Of a stretch of DNA of 64,000 nt, positions 32,985 through 43,120 are shown piece by piece (position 1 is the first letter of the stretch; each line of letters opens with the position of its first letter). The notes under the pieces were generated by a model. It did no database searches and was not told the origin of the DNA. It saw only the letters and a list, made by a program, of their open reading frames with translations. The position numbers and the translations under genes are program-made. The DNA comes from Meandrina meandrites (lineage: Eukaryota > Cnidaria > Anthozoa > Scleractinia > Meandrinidae). The DNA is taken from contig OY855910.1 of assembly GCA_963693305.1 (NCBI GenBank), positions 22,709,862-22,773,861 on the forward strand. The letters are read 5' to 3'.

Positions 32985-33725
32985 AACGAATCGACCAAAT
33001 CGATCGAATCGACAAACATTTATGGAGGCCCTGTAAGCAACAGTCCAATAGAAAACAACAACTTTCCGATCGAATATACGAATTCTCCATTTGACAAATC
33101 GATTGAATCGACAAACATTTGTGGGGCCCTATAACGACCAAGTTGATATTATTCTAAGTCTCACTAATGAGATGCAACAGTCCAATGGAAAGCTGCACTT
33201 TTCCGATCGAAAATAAGAATTCTCTATTTGACAAATCGATCGAATCGACAAACATTTATGGGGCCCTACAACCACTACTACGGCGATATTTCTCTAAGTC
33301 TCACTAATGAGATGCAACAGTCCAATGGAAAGCAGCACTTTTCCAATCAAAAATAAGAATTCTCTATTTGACAAATCGATCGAATCGACAAACATTTATG
33401 GGGCCCTACAACCACTACTACGGCGATATTTCTCTAAGTCTCGCTAATGAGATGCAACAGACCAATGGAAAGCAGCACTTTTCCGATCGAAAATAAGAAT
33501 TCTCTATTTGACAAATCGATCGAATCGACAAACATTTATGGGGCCCTACAACCACTACTACGGCGATATTTTTCTAAGTCTCGCTAATGAGATTCAACAG
33601 TCCAATGGAAAGCTACACCTTTCCGATCGAAAATAAGAGATCTCCATTTCACGAATCGATCGAATTGGTAGAACCAATTTTCCAATGGACTCTATGCGAC
33701 AGTATTGGACATCCCTCTACAACCA
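32985..33725. repeat. right satellite arm, 140-bp tandem units
   Basis: Units starting at about 33156, 33296, 33436 and 33576 have a strict 140-bp period (AGTCTCACTAATGAGATGCA, CCAATGGAAAGC, AATCGATCGAATCGACAAAC, GGGGCCCTACAACC). A more diverged unit occupies 32985-33150. The array ends in ATGGACTCTATGCGACAGTA (33685-33704), the inverted match of the left arm. Internal units are nearly identical, indicating recent amplification. Confidence 0.95.
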
Positions 33726-34253
33726 CTCTGACATCTACAAACCAGAGGTAGAGTTCATCAGAACGTTCAGTTTTATTGAACAGAATTATTGACAGATTTA
33801 TGTATCATATTACTGGTACACTCCGTAATACAGTATTGCCTAAGAAATGGCATGGTATAACTACATAATTTTGCAGGAATAAATCCAAAGTTTACAATTT
33901 TACTCAATTTGGATCGTCTCTTGTAATCTTGACAAAATCAAAATGAAAAAAGCTCCTCAGAATTGCTGCCATTTGCATATACATTGAAGTGCTAAATATG
34001 CGATATTAATGGCTTACTAAACCCAGGATTAAAAGTTAATCAACAGTTCAATTTCTCTTGTATAAAAATTTTGTTGATGCTTGTGTTTTGTGAAGTTAAA
34101 TCAATCCTGGGTTAGCTTTATCATGCTTTCAGTTGAACAACCTGGCCAGGCCAAGGGTTAAAACAGCCCGAGACTTAACTTTCAAAACTCCAATGTCCTT
34201 GTCATTATTAAAATATCCATTACTTTTAAGCTTATTTGTACCACATTTACAGG
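33726..34253. other. unassigned stretch between the right arm and the DUF6589 gene
   Basis: Nothing recognised. The last part ends in a polypyrimidine-like acceptor (TACCACATTTACAG) that opens the next exon. Confidence 0.4.
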
Positions 34254-35112
34254 ATCAAGCTGAACATAAAGCTGTCAATGCAGAGCACATTCTCGGAAAG
34301 ACTTTACCACTTGCAAGGTGACCTCCTTGGCAGAGAACGCATAACTAGAGCCAAAAAGACCAGGCTTGGTTGTGATAGCCCATCGGAGAGGTTTTGAAAA
34401 CATTGTGGAGACAGCAGCACTTTGGCACACAAAGCAATCTTTCCTTGGGCTCAGCTTATTGGAATTTTGTGGGGCTGATATGACAATTAAACAAAAACCT
34501 CCTACCAGTCATGGGGGGAGTGATATTCAAATGGATGTTTTCTGGAACTGTAGGGCTACAATACTTTTCTTCCGTTAAATATTTCTGGTAATGAAAACAA
34601 TTTATTTTATTTGTAGCTGCCAATATTTCACAACAATTTATCATTATTTTAACAGTTCATTTGGGAGCAATTGTATCTGGCAACAGCTGTAAGTGGCAGA
34701 GAGCAAGGAGCACTTTATAACTTTAGACAAAGCTTTAGGCTGGTCAATGTCCCATCAAAGGTGACCAACAACTACATCTGCTTGTGAAACTCTCATGTTG
34801 TCTGCTACCAAAGCCTATCTGTGTGACACTTTCATTACATGGGCTGGAGTGCCAAACATGGATGCCACCCCACAATGGTTTAAAGAAGTACAACATGCAG
34901 AGGATCAGTCAGAACAATACCTTACAACATCTTGGCAAGTTTGTGGACGAGTTTGACGTGGAAAAGTCTTGGCCTGAACAAGTGGAACAGAGGGAGGAGC
35001 CAATCACAAACCAGCAAATGGGAGTGCAGCAAACCACAGAACAACCCATCACCGATGACAGTGAAACCTCCCAAGCTACTAGTACCCAGGATGAAATGAC
35101 TCCTGCTATGTA
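34254..35112 (+). pseudogene. DUF6589-type protein, copy A, central exons
   Basis: After the acceptor ending 34252 the reading AVNAEHILGKTLPLAR leads, with a frame change, into GDLLGRERITRAKKTRLGC, DSPSERF and VETAALWHTKQSFLG. This is the GDQL-ERI...DWH/LWHTK core of the DUF6589 family. A second acceptor (TTATTTTAACAG, 34654) opens FIWEQLYLATAVSGREQGAL and SFRLVNVPSKVTNNY. Then, shifted in frame, come TLQHLGKFVDEF and a Gln/Thr-rich tail ending at the stop at 35110-35112. Copy B at 40432 shows the intact order of the shifted part. Several frameshifts make it a pseudogene. DUF6589 proteins are multi-copy in cnidarians and their biochemical role is unknown. Confidence 0.7.
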
Positions 35113-35572
35113 ACTTTAAAAAATATACAAAACAAAAAAAAGGATATAAAGAAAACTGATTTTATTTTTATGATAGGCCCACGATGAACAGAGCATTCAT
35201 AATAACAGGCTTACTTATTAAATAATATGAAACATTCTGGAGGTGGTACACATCATTGGGGAGGTCAACCTTGTGTCTGCTGATAAAATAAGGCCCTGAC
35301 TGTTTTGTAGAGACGTTCAAAATATATGTCATTGGGGCACTATTTTCTTAATGCGACAACTGTCTTTTTGTTACAAAAATCATTTGACTACATTGTACTT
35401 GGACTGTCAAGTTATCAGCCTCCCAGGCTCACAAGTGCCAAACAACAATGCACCTGTTTATGTGGTATCTACTAAGCCATGTGCTTCTCGCATTTTGGTA
35501 ACAGGCCACATTGTGTTTTGGCCCCTGGACATACTGGCCATATAAAGACCAACAGGATCACATGTGCAAGAG
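35113..35572 (+). repeat. downstream part of DUF6589 copy A shared with copy B
   Basis: Matches 40850-40990 and 43120-43405 (for example GAGACGTTCAAAATAT, GTTATCAGCCTCCCAGGCTC, CCTGTTTATGTGGTATCTAC, GACATACTGGCCATATAAAG). It is decayed and not openly coding. Homology to copy B breaks at about 35573 and resumes at 38793, so 3.2 kb is inserted here. Confidence 0.8.
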
Positions 35573-38049
35573 GAGAAATAACAAGTAGATTTGTTGCTGG
35601 AAAAGTAGCAACAAATGGGGATGCTGAAAGTTTCTAAGGCCTATGTGATGACCATAGCCAGTAAATAACGTCACGTTGTTGTTTCCTTTTGTACAGTGCT
35701 TTCTTTCCAACAGCGGAAGACATTATCCCCTCCCAAATTTCCCCTTCAGTGATATAGTTGACAATCCCCACCCCGCTTAGGGTGAAGTACTGTACTATTC
35801 CACAAACTTTAAAACAAACTTAAAATGCTTTTTGCATTCCGCATTGTGACTAGCTGATGGGAAATAGTTGTCTTGTATTCATTTTGATTTGATGTGGTAA
35901 TTTTGTGAACAAAAGCGGTGAATTGAGATGCTACAAGCGTTCAGTACACATTAAAGCTCTAACCTAGAAAGAAGTTAACTAAGATATTATTAGATATCTT
36001 TTGTGTGAAATCTTTAGAATAGTCAATTAACTGACATCAAATCTCAAACCTACATCAGATCAATATTTAATAGTTTGCACCAATTGCTTTCCAATTCCTT
36101 TTCATGTGCTCATCTGCAAATTACAAGTAGTGTTGTTAAAAAAAATGACATAATTATTTTAAAGAGGGCAATTATCGTTTATAAATATGAACCATGAGTA
36201 TACCATAGTTTTTAATTTAAAAAAATCAACAAAGTAACAATCACGAAACACATCTCAAATTACGTTGTTGGCGCTGACATACACGTGCAACAGTAACAAG
36301 TGAATGTAAGAAGTTCTCCAATGAAAGACTTTAACACCACAGATTCTCTTGAAATGGTTTATTCGAATCTGGGTTGTCCACATTCCAGCTTATTCCCGAA
36401 AAGAGGACGTTACAGCGCTGTAAGACACGCCGCAGATCATTGCAGCATATAATAAATATAGTGAATTGTTTCTCGGAAGTTTTAAAATACTTGATAGTAT
36501 TCTGACAGTTAAAATATTGGATGTTATTAATCATCGAAACCATTCGTTTCTGTGCGATATGTCAAGACAAAGAACCGCGTACTATAAAAGTGTGATTTAA
36601 ATAAGGCATGCGAGAGCCTTTGTGTTGCTGTTTCTGACTGCTTACAAAGAAATTAATTTTAACAGATATCACACAGAAACGTCGCAAAACATCTCAAGTT
36701 ATAATTTTTTTTCCACTAGAGACCAATGTACCCTTTTCTGTTGATAAAACCTTGTTTACAAACACACAGTATTCATTATTCATTTTGGACAAAAGTCAAC
36801 TGCATGTAACTGATTTTAATTAGGAAAACACAGAAACTGTAGACATTTGACGGCACGCCGGAATTTAGCTTTCACGAACAAAAACATCAAAAGCATTTCC
36901 TTCCCCCTTCCGCTCAGGCTTATCGCGCATAGGTTAAATGGTTTAATTCAAACAATATGAGGAATTACAGTCCAGCTATAAGTGAAAAAAATTATATGTC
37001 AGCTAGTTAGGGTGATTTATTGTAGTCACAGAAGTGCGGTTTGTTTGTACGCACAGATAGACAATGAAAATATAAACTATCGATAAAGTACCTGAATTCC
37101 TCCGCAAATTTGTGACATTATTATATTAAAAGGATTTTCAAATGAAATTTAAATCGCAAGGATACCGGATAACAACGCCACATTCAAGTTGGAGATGCAA
37201 AAATTGCGACTATTTCTATGATCAAACTTGTTATCGGTATGTATCGGTAATCCATTTGCAAATACGGAGACGCAACTAGTTTGTTTACATATAATAAATA
37301 ACAACTTCACTTCAGTTAAGGTGGTTCCAGCAATATAGTGGCACGGATTCAGAACTTACACAAACGTACCTACCTCGTGCGAAAAGTGTGGTTGCCGAAA
37401 CTCCTCTGTCTTGCAAAGAAAGAGATGCATCTTAACATCACAATCATGCTTGCTAAATATGCCATAACGGGAGAGAAAAACATAATTACCACAACGTACG
37501 GTACCGGAATGTATTGGAGCTCTTCTTTTCATTTGCTTTTGGTAAGAGAGCCGAGGGCTGCATTTAATCAGACTTGTTTTCAACTTTAAGTAAGAACGCA
37601 AAAAGGAAAAAAATAAGTTCCGTGTTCGTACTCGCCAAACAAAAACCCCAAAGTCACGGAAGTACCGGTCACGATCAATGTCGAAAACAACATCACCTTG
37701 CAAAACCAGTTATCCTCGAGTTCGTGTATTTGACTTATTTTCTTGTCTTCCGTGTCAAAACCTGTTTTCCTCAATTCCTCACATTTTACTCCAACCTTGT
37801 TCAAACCGGTTAGCACAACTGCCAAGGGACCGATATATGATGCTGTGATTGGTTGTTTCGGTGGTTAATCTAATTTTCCTCGCTCCAAAGGGAAATACAC
37901 ACGCACCCTGAAAAACACGTGGGGATGCCCTTAGGCAACCCCAAAAACACAATGTAAAGCAATTTACAAATCACTTGCTGATGAACAGAATTTCTTTCCT
38001 CCGACTGCTGAGTAAAGACTTCTAGAATGTGGATTTGGGATCTAGATCC
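35573..38049. other. inserted, mostly unassigned DNA
   Basis: This separates the two halves of DUF6589 copy A. ORFs at 37338-37589 (plus) and 37356-37825 (minus) overlap each other and carry no recognised domain. The end passes into a LINE sequence at about 38050, so at least the last part is a retrotransposon insertion. Confidence 0.4.
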
Positions 38050-38790
38050 GTGTGACTAGAGAAAATAAAACTATCAATATTCCAATACAAAATCATTCAC
38101 AACGTTCTGTACAAAAATTGTGTTTTGTACAAAATGAAAAAGGTTCATAACCCTTATTGTCTCTATTGCACAAACACAGAGCAAACAGTCACTCATTTAT
38201 TCTCACCGTGTCCCATTGCTAGTTCTTTCTTGTCGGACTTTGTCAATTGGTATCAGTCTGTATCTAAAGAAAGTCTCAGCCTTTCCAAGAATGAAATTTT
38301 GTATGGCGTGCTGAATGGTTGGTCTTCTTGTTCAACTCTAAACCATCTGATACTCATTGGTAAATACTTTGTTTACTGTAAAGCTTTAAATCACGTTAAA
38401 TTCCAGTACGCAGATTTCGTAAATCTTGTAAATGATAAAATAGAAACTGAATGTTACATAGCTCTTAATGTTAAACAAACACAACACCTTCGTAGAGAAA
38501 TGGTCCAATTTCATAAATTAATGTGTAGCTGTAGTTGCTTTTCTTTGACGAAGTGCAACACTCTGCACAACGTAAATGATATAATGTTGTGTAGACATAA
38601 GTAAGTAATGAAACGTATTGCGAGAACAATGTAACGCACCGTACTGTGTGTGATATTCGTAATTAAGTAGTGTGGTGTATTGCAAGTAGATTAAGTAATG
38701 CAATGGCAGCAATAATACGTATTGTAAGTAGGTAATTGTAGTGCATTGTAATGTGTCATATTGAAAATAAAATAACAAAAACAAAGGTAT
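38050..38790 (+). pseudogene. LINE reverse-transcriptase C-terminus and 3' UTR
   Basis: Codons before the clean frame 38125-38604 already fit (KLSIFQYKIIHNVLYKN). The frame then gives NPYCLYCTNTEQTVTHLF SPC, a zf-RVT-type Cys/His end (C-x2-C-x7-12-H-x4-C) found at the C-terminus of several non-LTR retrotransposon polyproteins. The stop is at 38602-38604. A GTA/TTG-rich 3' UTR follows and ends AAAATAAAATAACAAAAAC (38765-38783), right before the DUF6589 sequence resumes at 38793. The 5' end is truncated, as usual for LINEs. Confidence 0.75.
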
Positions 38791-38792
38791 AT

Positions 38793-39402
38793 GAAAGTGT
38801 TGTATCCAGTACTCCTTGTGGAAGCCAAGAAGACCGCTAACTTAATTATGGTCTCCAAGTCATTCAACATGGTACATTGATTATGCAACTAAATGACACC
38901 GAACATGAGGGAGATGGGGACTGCAGTTTGATTAATTGGAAAATGTGTCTGTACTTCAGATGTAAATTCACGGGTATGAAATATGCATATGAAGCCATCA
39001 ATTTATTACTAAGAAAACAGCACACTGTGTACTGCATGGCCAGTTTGCAAAGCCAAAAGGTGGGGCAGGAAGCAATTATGCCAATGACTTAAATGGAACA
39101 CTGCATAGAAGACAACAATCAGAGGAATGCGAACAAACCAAACCCTCAAAGCTGTGCTAAGATGTTCAGGGTCTTCATATGGGCAAAAGGAGTTTTGCAT
39201 CCAGTTTGATGGATATTGCAGCATTGCACCAGAATCAACCTGCCACACTCATGCTTGTACAACAGAGGATGTTAAGTCCATGCTCACCATTTTTCACCAG
39301 GTTAAACCATTCAAATTCCAAGCTGGAAGAACTCTTAATTCATTTCCACACATTTCAAAGAGTCCATTGAACAAGCTAGATTTGGCCCTTCTCCGTATCT
39401 GA
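38793..39402 (+). pseudogene. DUF6589-type protein, copy A, C-terminal part
   Basis: Homologous to 43420-44058. The reading in pieces gives VLYPVLLVEAKK, then GDGDCSLINWKMCLYFRC, MKYAYEAINLL and, after frame changes, TLKAVLRCSGSSYGQKEF, STCHTHACTTEDVKSML and FQAGRTLNSFPHISKSPLN. The pattern DGD..LxxWKxxL, KYAxEA, H-T-H, GRxxxSF is that of the DUF6589 C-terminal half. A deletion of the VKAFDTKK region and frameshifts distinguish it from copy B. Confidence 0.7.
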
Positions 39403-39443
39403 CTAACAACTCAGATGCAAGCTGTTTGCTGGTGTTACTGTAA

Positions 39444-39570
39444 GGTTAAGTCTGCGTCGAGCCTACTAGTGGCTCATACCGCCGGAGCTTATCCCGGTTT
39501 CCGTAGCATTAAGCGACTAGGAGTATTTCTACTCCCCCCTGGATGGGATGCTAGTCCATTGCAGGGTAAC
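39444..39570 (-). mobile_element. SINE 3' fragment, minus strand
   Basis: The reverse complement matches the 3' half of the SINE at 20921-21212 (CCCTGCAATGGACTAGC, GGGGGGAGTAGAAATACTCC, CCGGGATAAGCTCCGGCGG, GACGCAGACTTAACC) with few differences. It is 5'-truncated: the tRNA-related head is missing. Confidence 0.95.
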
Positions 39571-39744
39571 TGTAACACAGCTACAAAAATTAAGAAAATT
39601 CGCAAAGGTACAGTGTTAAGGCAATGTGCATAAGTAGCCTTGCAGTTCTAAATAAACATTCTGATAATCACCTTGGCGATTGGTTGAGTATTAATGAAAA
39701 CTGCAGCAATTTACAATTTTGTACAATTCTCTTACAAAAACATT

Positions 39745-40431
39745 CCTATTCAAAGTTCCCTGTCGTCCGAACTCTGAAGGATATCTCGGCATCCACCATT
39801 TCAAACCACTTTACCAGTGTATTTTCAGAGTATGGCCTACTTTCCGCACTGACTGCTGATTTTGGTAGCCAGCTTGTCACAGATGTTCAAGAAGCAATGT
39901 GTAGCAAGCGGTATCACCTTAAAGTTTAGTTCACTATATCACCACCAAGCACATGGCATAGCAGAACGGTGCATTGGTACTGCAAAATCCCTCTGGAAGA
40001 AGGCAGTTGAGAATAACCAGTGCCCAAAAACAGCCCTGTGGATGTACAGGATAACTCCTCTTGACGACCACTCTCCATCACTTTACGAGCTGTTGTATGG
40101 AAAGAAGCCCAGACCACCACTACCGAGTAGTAACCTTGCTCTCCAATCAGCACCCTGGCAATGGCACTCACCAAAAAGCCAACCTCTAGAAGCAAACAAA
40201 GCAAGCAGAATTCTACAATAAAAGAACCAGTTGTGACAAGCGTTTGAGCCTGTGTATGTCTGGAACTCAAGAAAGCAAATCTGGGAACAGGGCAGAGTTT
40301 TCAACTGCCAAAACCCCAACAGAGAACCAAGAACATATATTGTTGCAATGAATGGTAAGCTGTACCAGTAAACAAGAGAACACCTGCACCGAAACAACTT
40401 TGAACCTGTTCCTATACCCGAACCTGACAAA
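39745..40431 (+). pseudogene. Ty3/gypsy-type integrase, C-terminal half
   Basis: It begins abruptly with HSYSKFPVVRTL, then TSVFSEYGLLSALTADFGSQ. A frameshift near 39870 follows, then SLYHHQAHGIAERCIGTAKS and PSLYELLYGKKPRPPLPS. After stops come VWNSRKQIWEQGRVFNC and REHLHRNNFEPVPIPEPD. Asp in ALTADFGS and Glu in HGIAERC are the second and third rve catalytic positions; the first Asp lies in the missing part. The 3' end is fused directly, at the last codon of EPD, to the middle of a DUF6589 exon (40432), a chimeric junction. Confidence 0.8.
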
Positions 40432-40831
40432 GCTTTAGGCTAGTCAATGTCCCATCAAAGGTGACCAACAACTACTCTGCTCATGAGTCTTTCATGTTGT
40501 CTGCTACCAAAGCCTATCTGTGTGAAGCTTTCATTACATGGGCTGGAGTGCAAAACATGGATGCCACCCCACCATGGTTTAAAGAAGTACAAAGTGCAGA
40601 GGATCATTCAGAACAATGGAAAACCTTACAACATCTTGGAAAGTTTGTGGACGAGTTTGTCATGACAGAGTTTGATGTGGAATAGTCTTGGCCTGAACAA
40701 GTGGAACAGAGGGAGGAGCAAATCAGAAACCAGCAAATGGGAGTGCAGCAAACAAAAAAACAACCCATCACTGATGCCAATGCAACTTCCCAACCTACTA
40801 GTACACAGGATGCAATGACTCCTGCTATGTA
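40432..40831 (+). pseudogene. DUF6589-type protein, copy B, central part
   Basis: Matches 34728-35112 closely. It starts inside the exon at KALG/SFRL-equivalent sequence. Frame 40461-40685 reads SAHESFMLSATKAYLCEAF, ITWAGVQNMDATPPWFKE and HLGKFVDEFVMTEFDVE, then a stop. The same frame continues SWPEQVEQREEQ and a Gln/Thr-rich tail to the stop at 40829-40831. Copy A lacks the VMTEF residues and is frameshifted earlier, so the two copies decayed independently. The upstream exon (GDLLG...) is absent, replaced by gypsy integrase. Confidence 0.75.
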
Positions 40832-40921
40832 ACTTAAAAAAATAAACAAAACAAAAAAAATATAAAGAAAACTTATTTCATTTCTGTGATAGGCCCACGA
40901 TGAATAGAGCATTCATAATAA

Positions 40922-41620
40922 CAGGCTTACTTATTAACTAATATGTAACATACTACAGGTTTATACACATCATTTGCGAGGTCAACCTTGTGTCTGCTGA
41001 TAAAATTAGGCCCCATCTGGCCTGCAAAGCAAGCGTTCCCATGCGAGCGAAGACTCTGGTCACGCGAAAATTGGGGAAGAGCAAAAAAGGGAAAGGAGCA
41101 GGGAGGGGTGGGGCAGCAAGGAAACGCTTGCAGGCAAACCCCACAATTCTGAAAAGCATGTTTGCCCACGAACGGGGCTTCTGATTGGTGCGGTGCAGTT
41201 GTGCTGATTGATAAGTGTATCAAATTCAAGTGATTGATTTGAACCAGGGTGCAAAATAATATTCAAGCGTGACTCGCAACAAGGACATTACTTATTAACC
41301 AATAGGTAACATACTGCAGGTGGTACACATCATTGGGGAGGTCAACCGCCTGCATAGCAAGCGTTCCAGTGTGAGCGAAGATTTCTTGTCGCGCGAAAAT
41401 TGGGGCGAGAGCAAAAAAGGGAAAGGAGCAGGGAGGGGTGGGGCAGCGAGGGAACGCTCAGAGGCAAACCCCACAATTCTGAAAAACCTGTTCGCCCACA
41501 AACAGGGCTTCTGATTGCTGCGGTGCGGTTATGCTGATTGATAAGTGTATCAAATTCGCGTGATTGATCTGAACCAGGGCGCAAAATAATATTTGAGCGT
41601 GACTCGCAACAAGGACAAAA
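40922..41620. repeat. tandem duplication with GC-rich TIR-element end, two units
   Basis: Two direct units of about 360 and 335 bp start with TTACTTATTAACYAATA and GGTACACATCATTGGGGAGG-type sequence. They continue with CAAGCGTTCC, GGGAAAGGAGCAGGGAGGGG, GGCAAACCCCACAATTCTG and AAGTGTATCAAATTC, and end GTGACTCGCAACAAGGACA. The GC-rich part (41020-41170 and 41349-41490) matches in reverse complement 42990-43118. The first 60 bases of each unit are DUF6589-downstream sequence, so the duplication arose after insertion. Confidence 0.85.
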
Positions 41621-42189
41621 CAAATAAATCTTTGAATCGTGCTAGCTTCGACAGACTGAGCGTTCTTTTATCAGATCTGACTCAGCGGAATTCACTTGTA
41701 CTCTGAAGATGGACCAACGTAGGGTATTATATGCCATCAATTTGGGGGAGTGTATATAAAAATAGCCAGACTAATGTGTATTGATCAGCAAGAGCTCTCA
41801 ACATTCTTCAATTGCTGGTGCGAAGAAAAACGCCAAGGAGGAACAGGCTTTGCTAGCATTATTTGGCAACTTCAACTTAGATTTTCCTAGCCATTTTAAT
41901 TATTCTGGCTTGAAACAAGTCGGCGACTCATCCTTCATCTTTTGTTTTGCAAAATTTAAAGCCAGCCAATTTGCTCTAGCTGACAGTTTTCAAAGCAATC
42001 GCTTCCAGTGAAGACGCTAAATGGTTATAAATAATTCTAATTATTTAAAAGCTCCAGACAAACTGTAGAATGTGCTTTTGTGATTTCCCTCTGTGAGTTT
42101 CCGGCCGATTGAAATGTGAGCGCTCTCGTTCAGCACATGAAAAATTGTTCTGTTTTGAAAGTCTTGACACTATTACTTTCACTAGATCC
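41621..42189. other. interior of the inserted element, unassigned
   Basis: A 76-codon ORF at 41781-42011 (AKKNAKEEQALLALFGNF, FCFAKFKASQFALADSF) has no recognised family. Confidence 0.3.
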
Positions 42190-42370
42190 CGGCGTAATCA
42201 ATTGATGAAACCGATAATCGATAACAATCGATGGCAATAGATAACAATCGATAACAACTAATTGATTGATATCAGAAATCAATGACCAATGGATGGCAAA
42301 AAATTAGTGTTTTTTACTTGCCATCGATTTCCATCGATTGTCATCGATCGTCACTGATTTCCATATTTTT
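42190..42370. repeat. cluster of ATCGAT words, copy 2
   Basis: The left half carries GATAATCGATAACAATCGAT and the right half the inverse CCATCGATTTCCATCGATTG; together they form an imperfect foldback like the one at 20058-20200. Confidence 0.75.
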
Positions 42371-42639
42371 GGGGAGGTAAAAAAGAAATGCTTTGACCGG
42401 AGAAATATGGTGAAATGTAATTACATTTTTACATTGTAGCAGTTGTTAAAATCAGGGCAGGGATCTAGACCCAAGCTACCAGCCGCCAGATGAAATTAAG
42501 AACGCAATTTATGCTACTCTGAGCCTGTGCAAAAGCCGTAGCAATAGACCAGCAATAGAACACAACCACGTGCAGAACTAATGCGGGTAGTATTGCAGGA
42601 ATTATTGATAGATAATTGATCTAAAACAATCTGCTTGAT

Positions 42640-42820
42640 GATGATAATCAATGGCAATCGATGGTAATCGATGGCAATCAATGACATTTGAGGACTCAAG
42701 CTTGGGATTATCGAATTGTCATCGATTGGCGAATAGCAATCAATAACAATTAACTAATTGACATCAATTGATCGTTTGGATTTTCGATGATCAATTGTCA
42801 TCCATTGATCATGCAGGGAC
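42640..42820. repeat. cluster of ATCGAT words, copy 3
   Basis: AATCAATGGCAATCGATGG on the left and ATTGTCATCGATTGG, ATCAATTGATCG on the right. Copies 2 and 3 lie about 450 bp apart within the insertion that splits DUF6589 copy B. Confidence 0.75.
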
Positions 42821-42989
42821 TAGATGGAAACCGCTTCTTATTCCCCGAAAATTTTGGCTTTTGAAAAACCATTTTGAAGTTAAATGATGCTGTTGTGTGA
42901 CTTGCTGAAAAATAGAGCCATTGACAAGTTGTCATCTATGAACGAACTCACCCATCAAAAAATTGGTGGGCATTTTTCAGAATCGTGAT

Positions 42990-43118
42990 GTTTGCCTGCA
43001 AGCGTTCCCTCACTGTCCCACCCCTCCCTGCTCTTTTCCTTTTTTTGCAGGACCAGAAACTTCACTCACACACGACACACAGCACTTCGCTCGCATGAGA
43101 ACGCTTGCTACGCAGGCT
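42990..43118. mobile_element. inverted end of the GC-rich element
   Basis: The reverse complement of GCAAGCGTTCCCTCACTGTC...CTCCCTGCTCTTTTCC...GAGAACGCTTGCTACGCAGG matches the starts at 41020 and 41349. It therefore closes an inverted-repeat element of about 2.1 kb (41020-43118) or 1.8 kb (41349-43118). Homology to DUF6589 copy A resumes right after it (GGCCCTGTCC..., 43121). Confidence 0.8.
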
Positions 43119-43120
43119 AG

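Noticed and set aside
32985..33725. CRISPR-like regular repeat array
   Set aside because: Units are 140 bp and contiguous without unique spacers, in a eukaryotic context; it is a satellite.
37338..37825. Overlapping plus and minus ORFs of 79-115 codons
   Set aside because: They occupy the same bases in several frames, and none carries a recognisable pattern.
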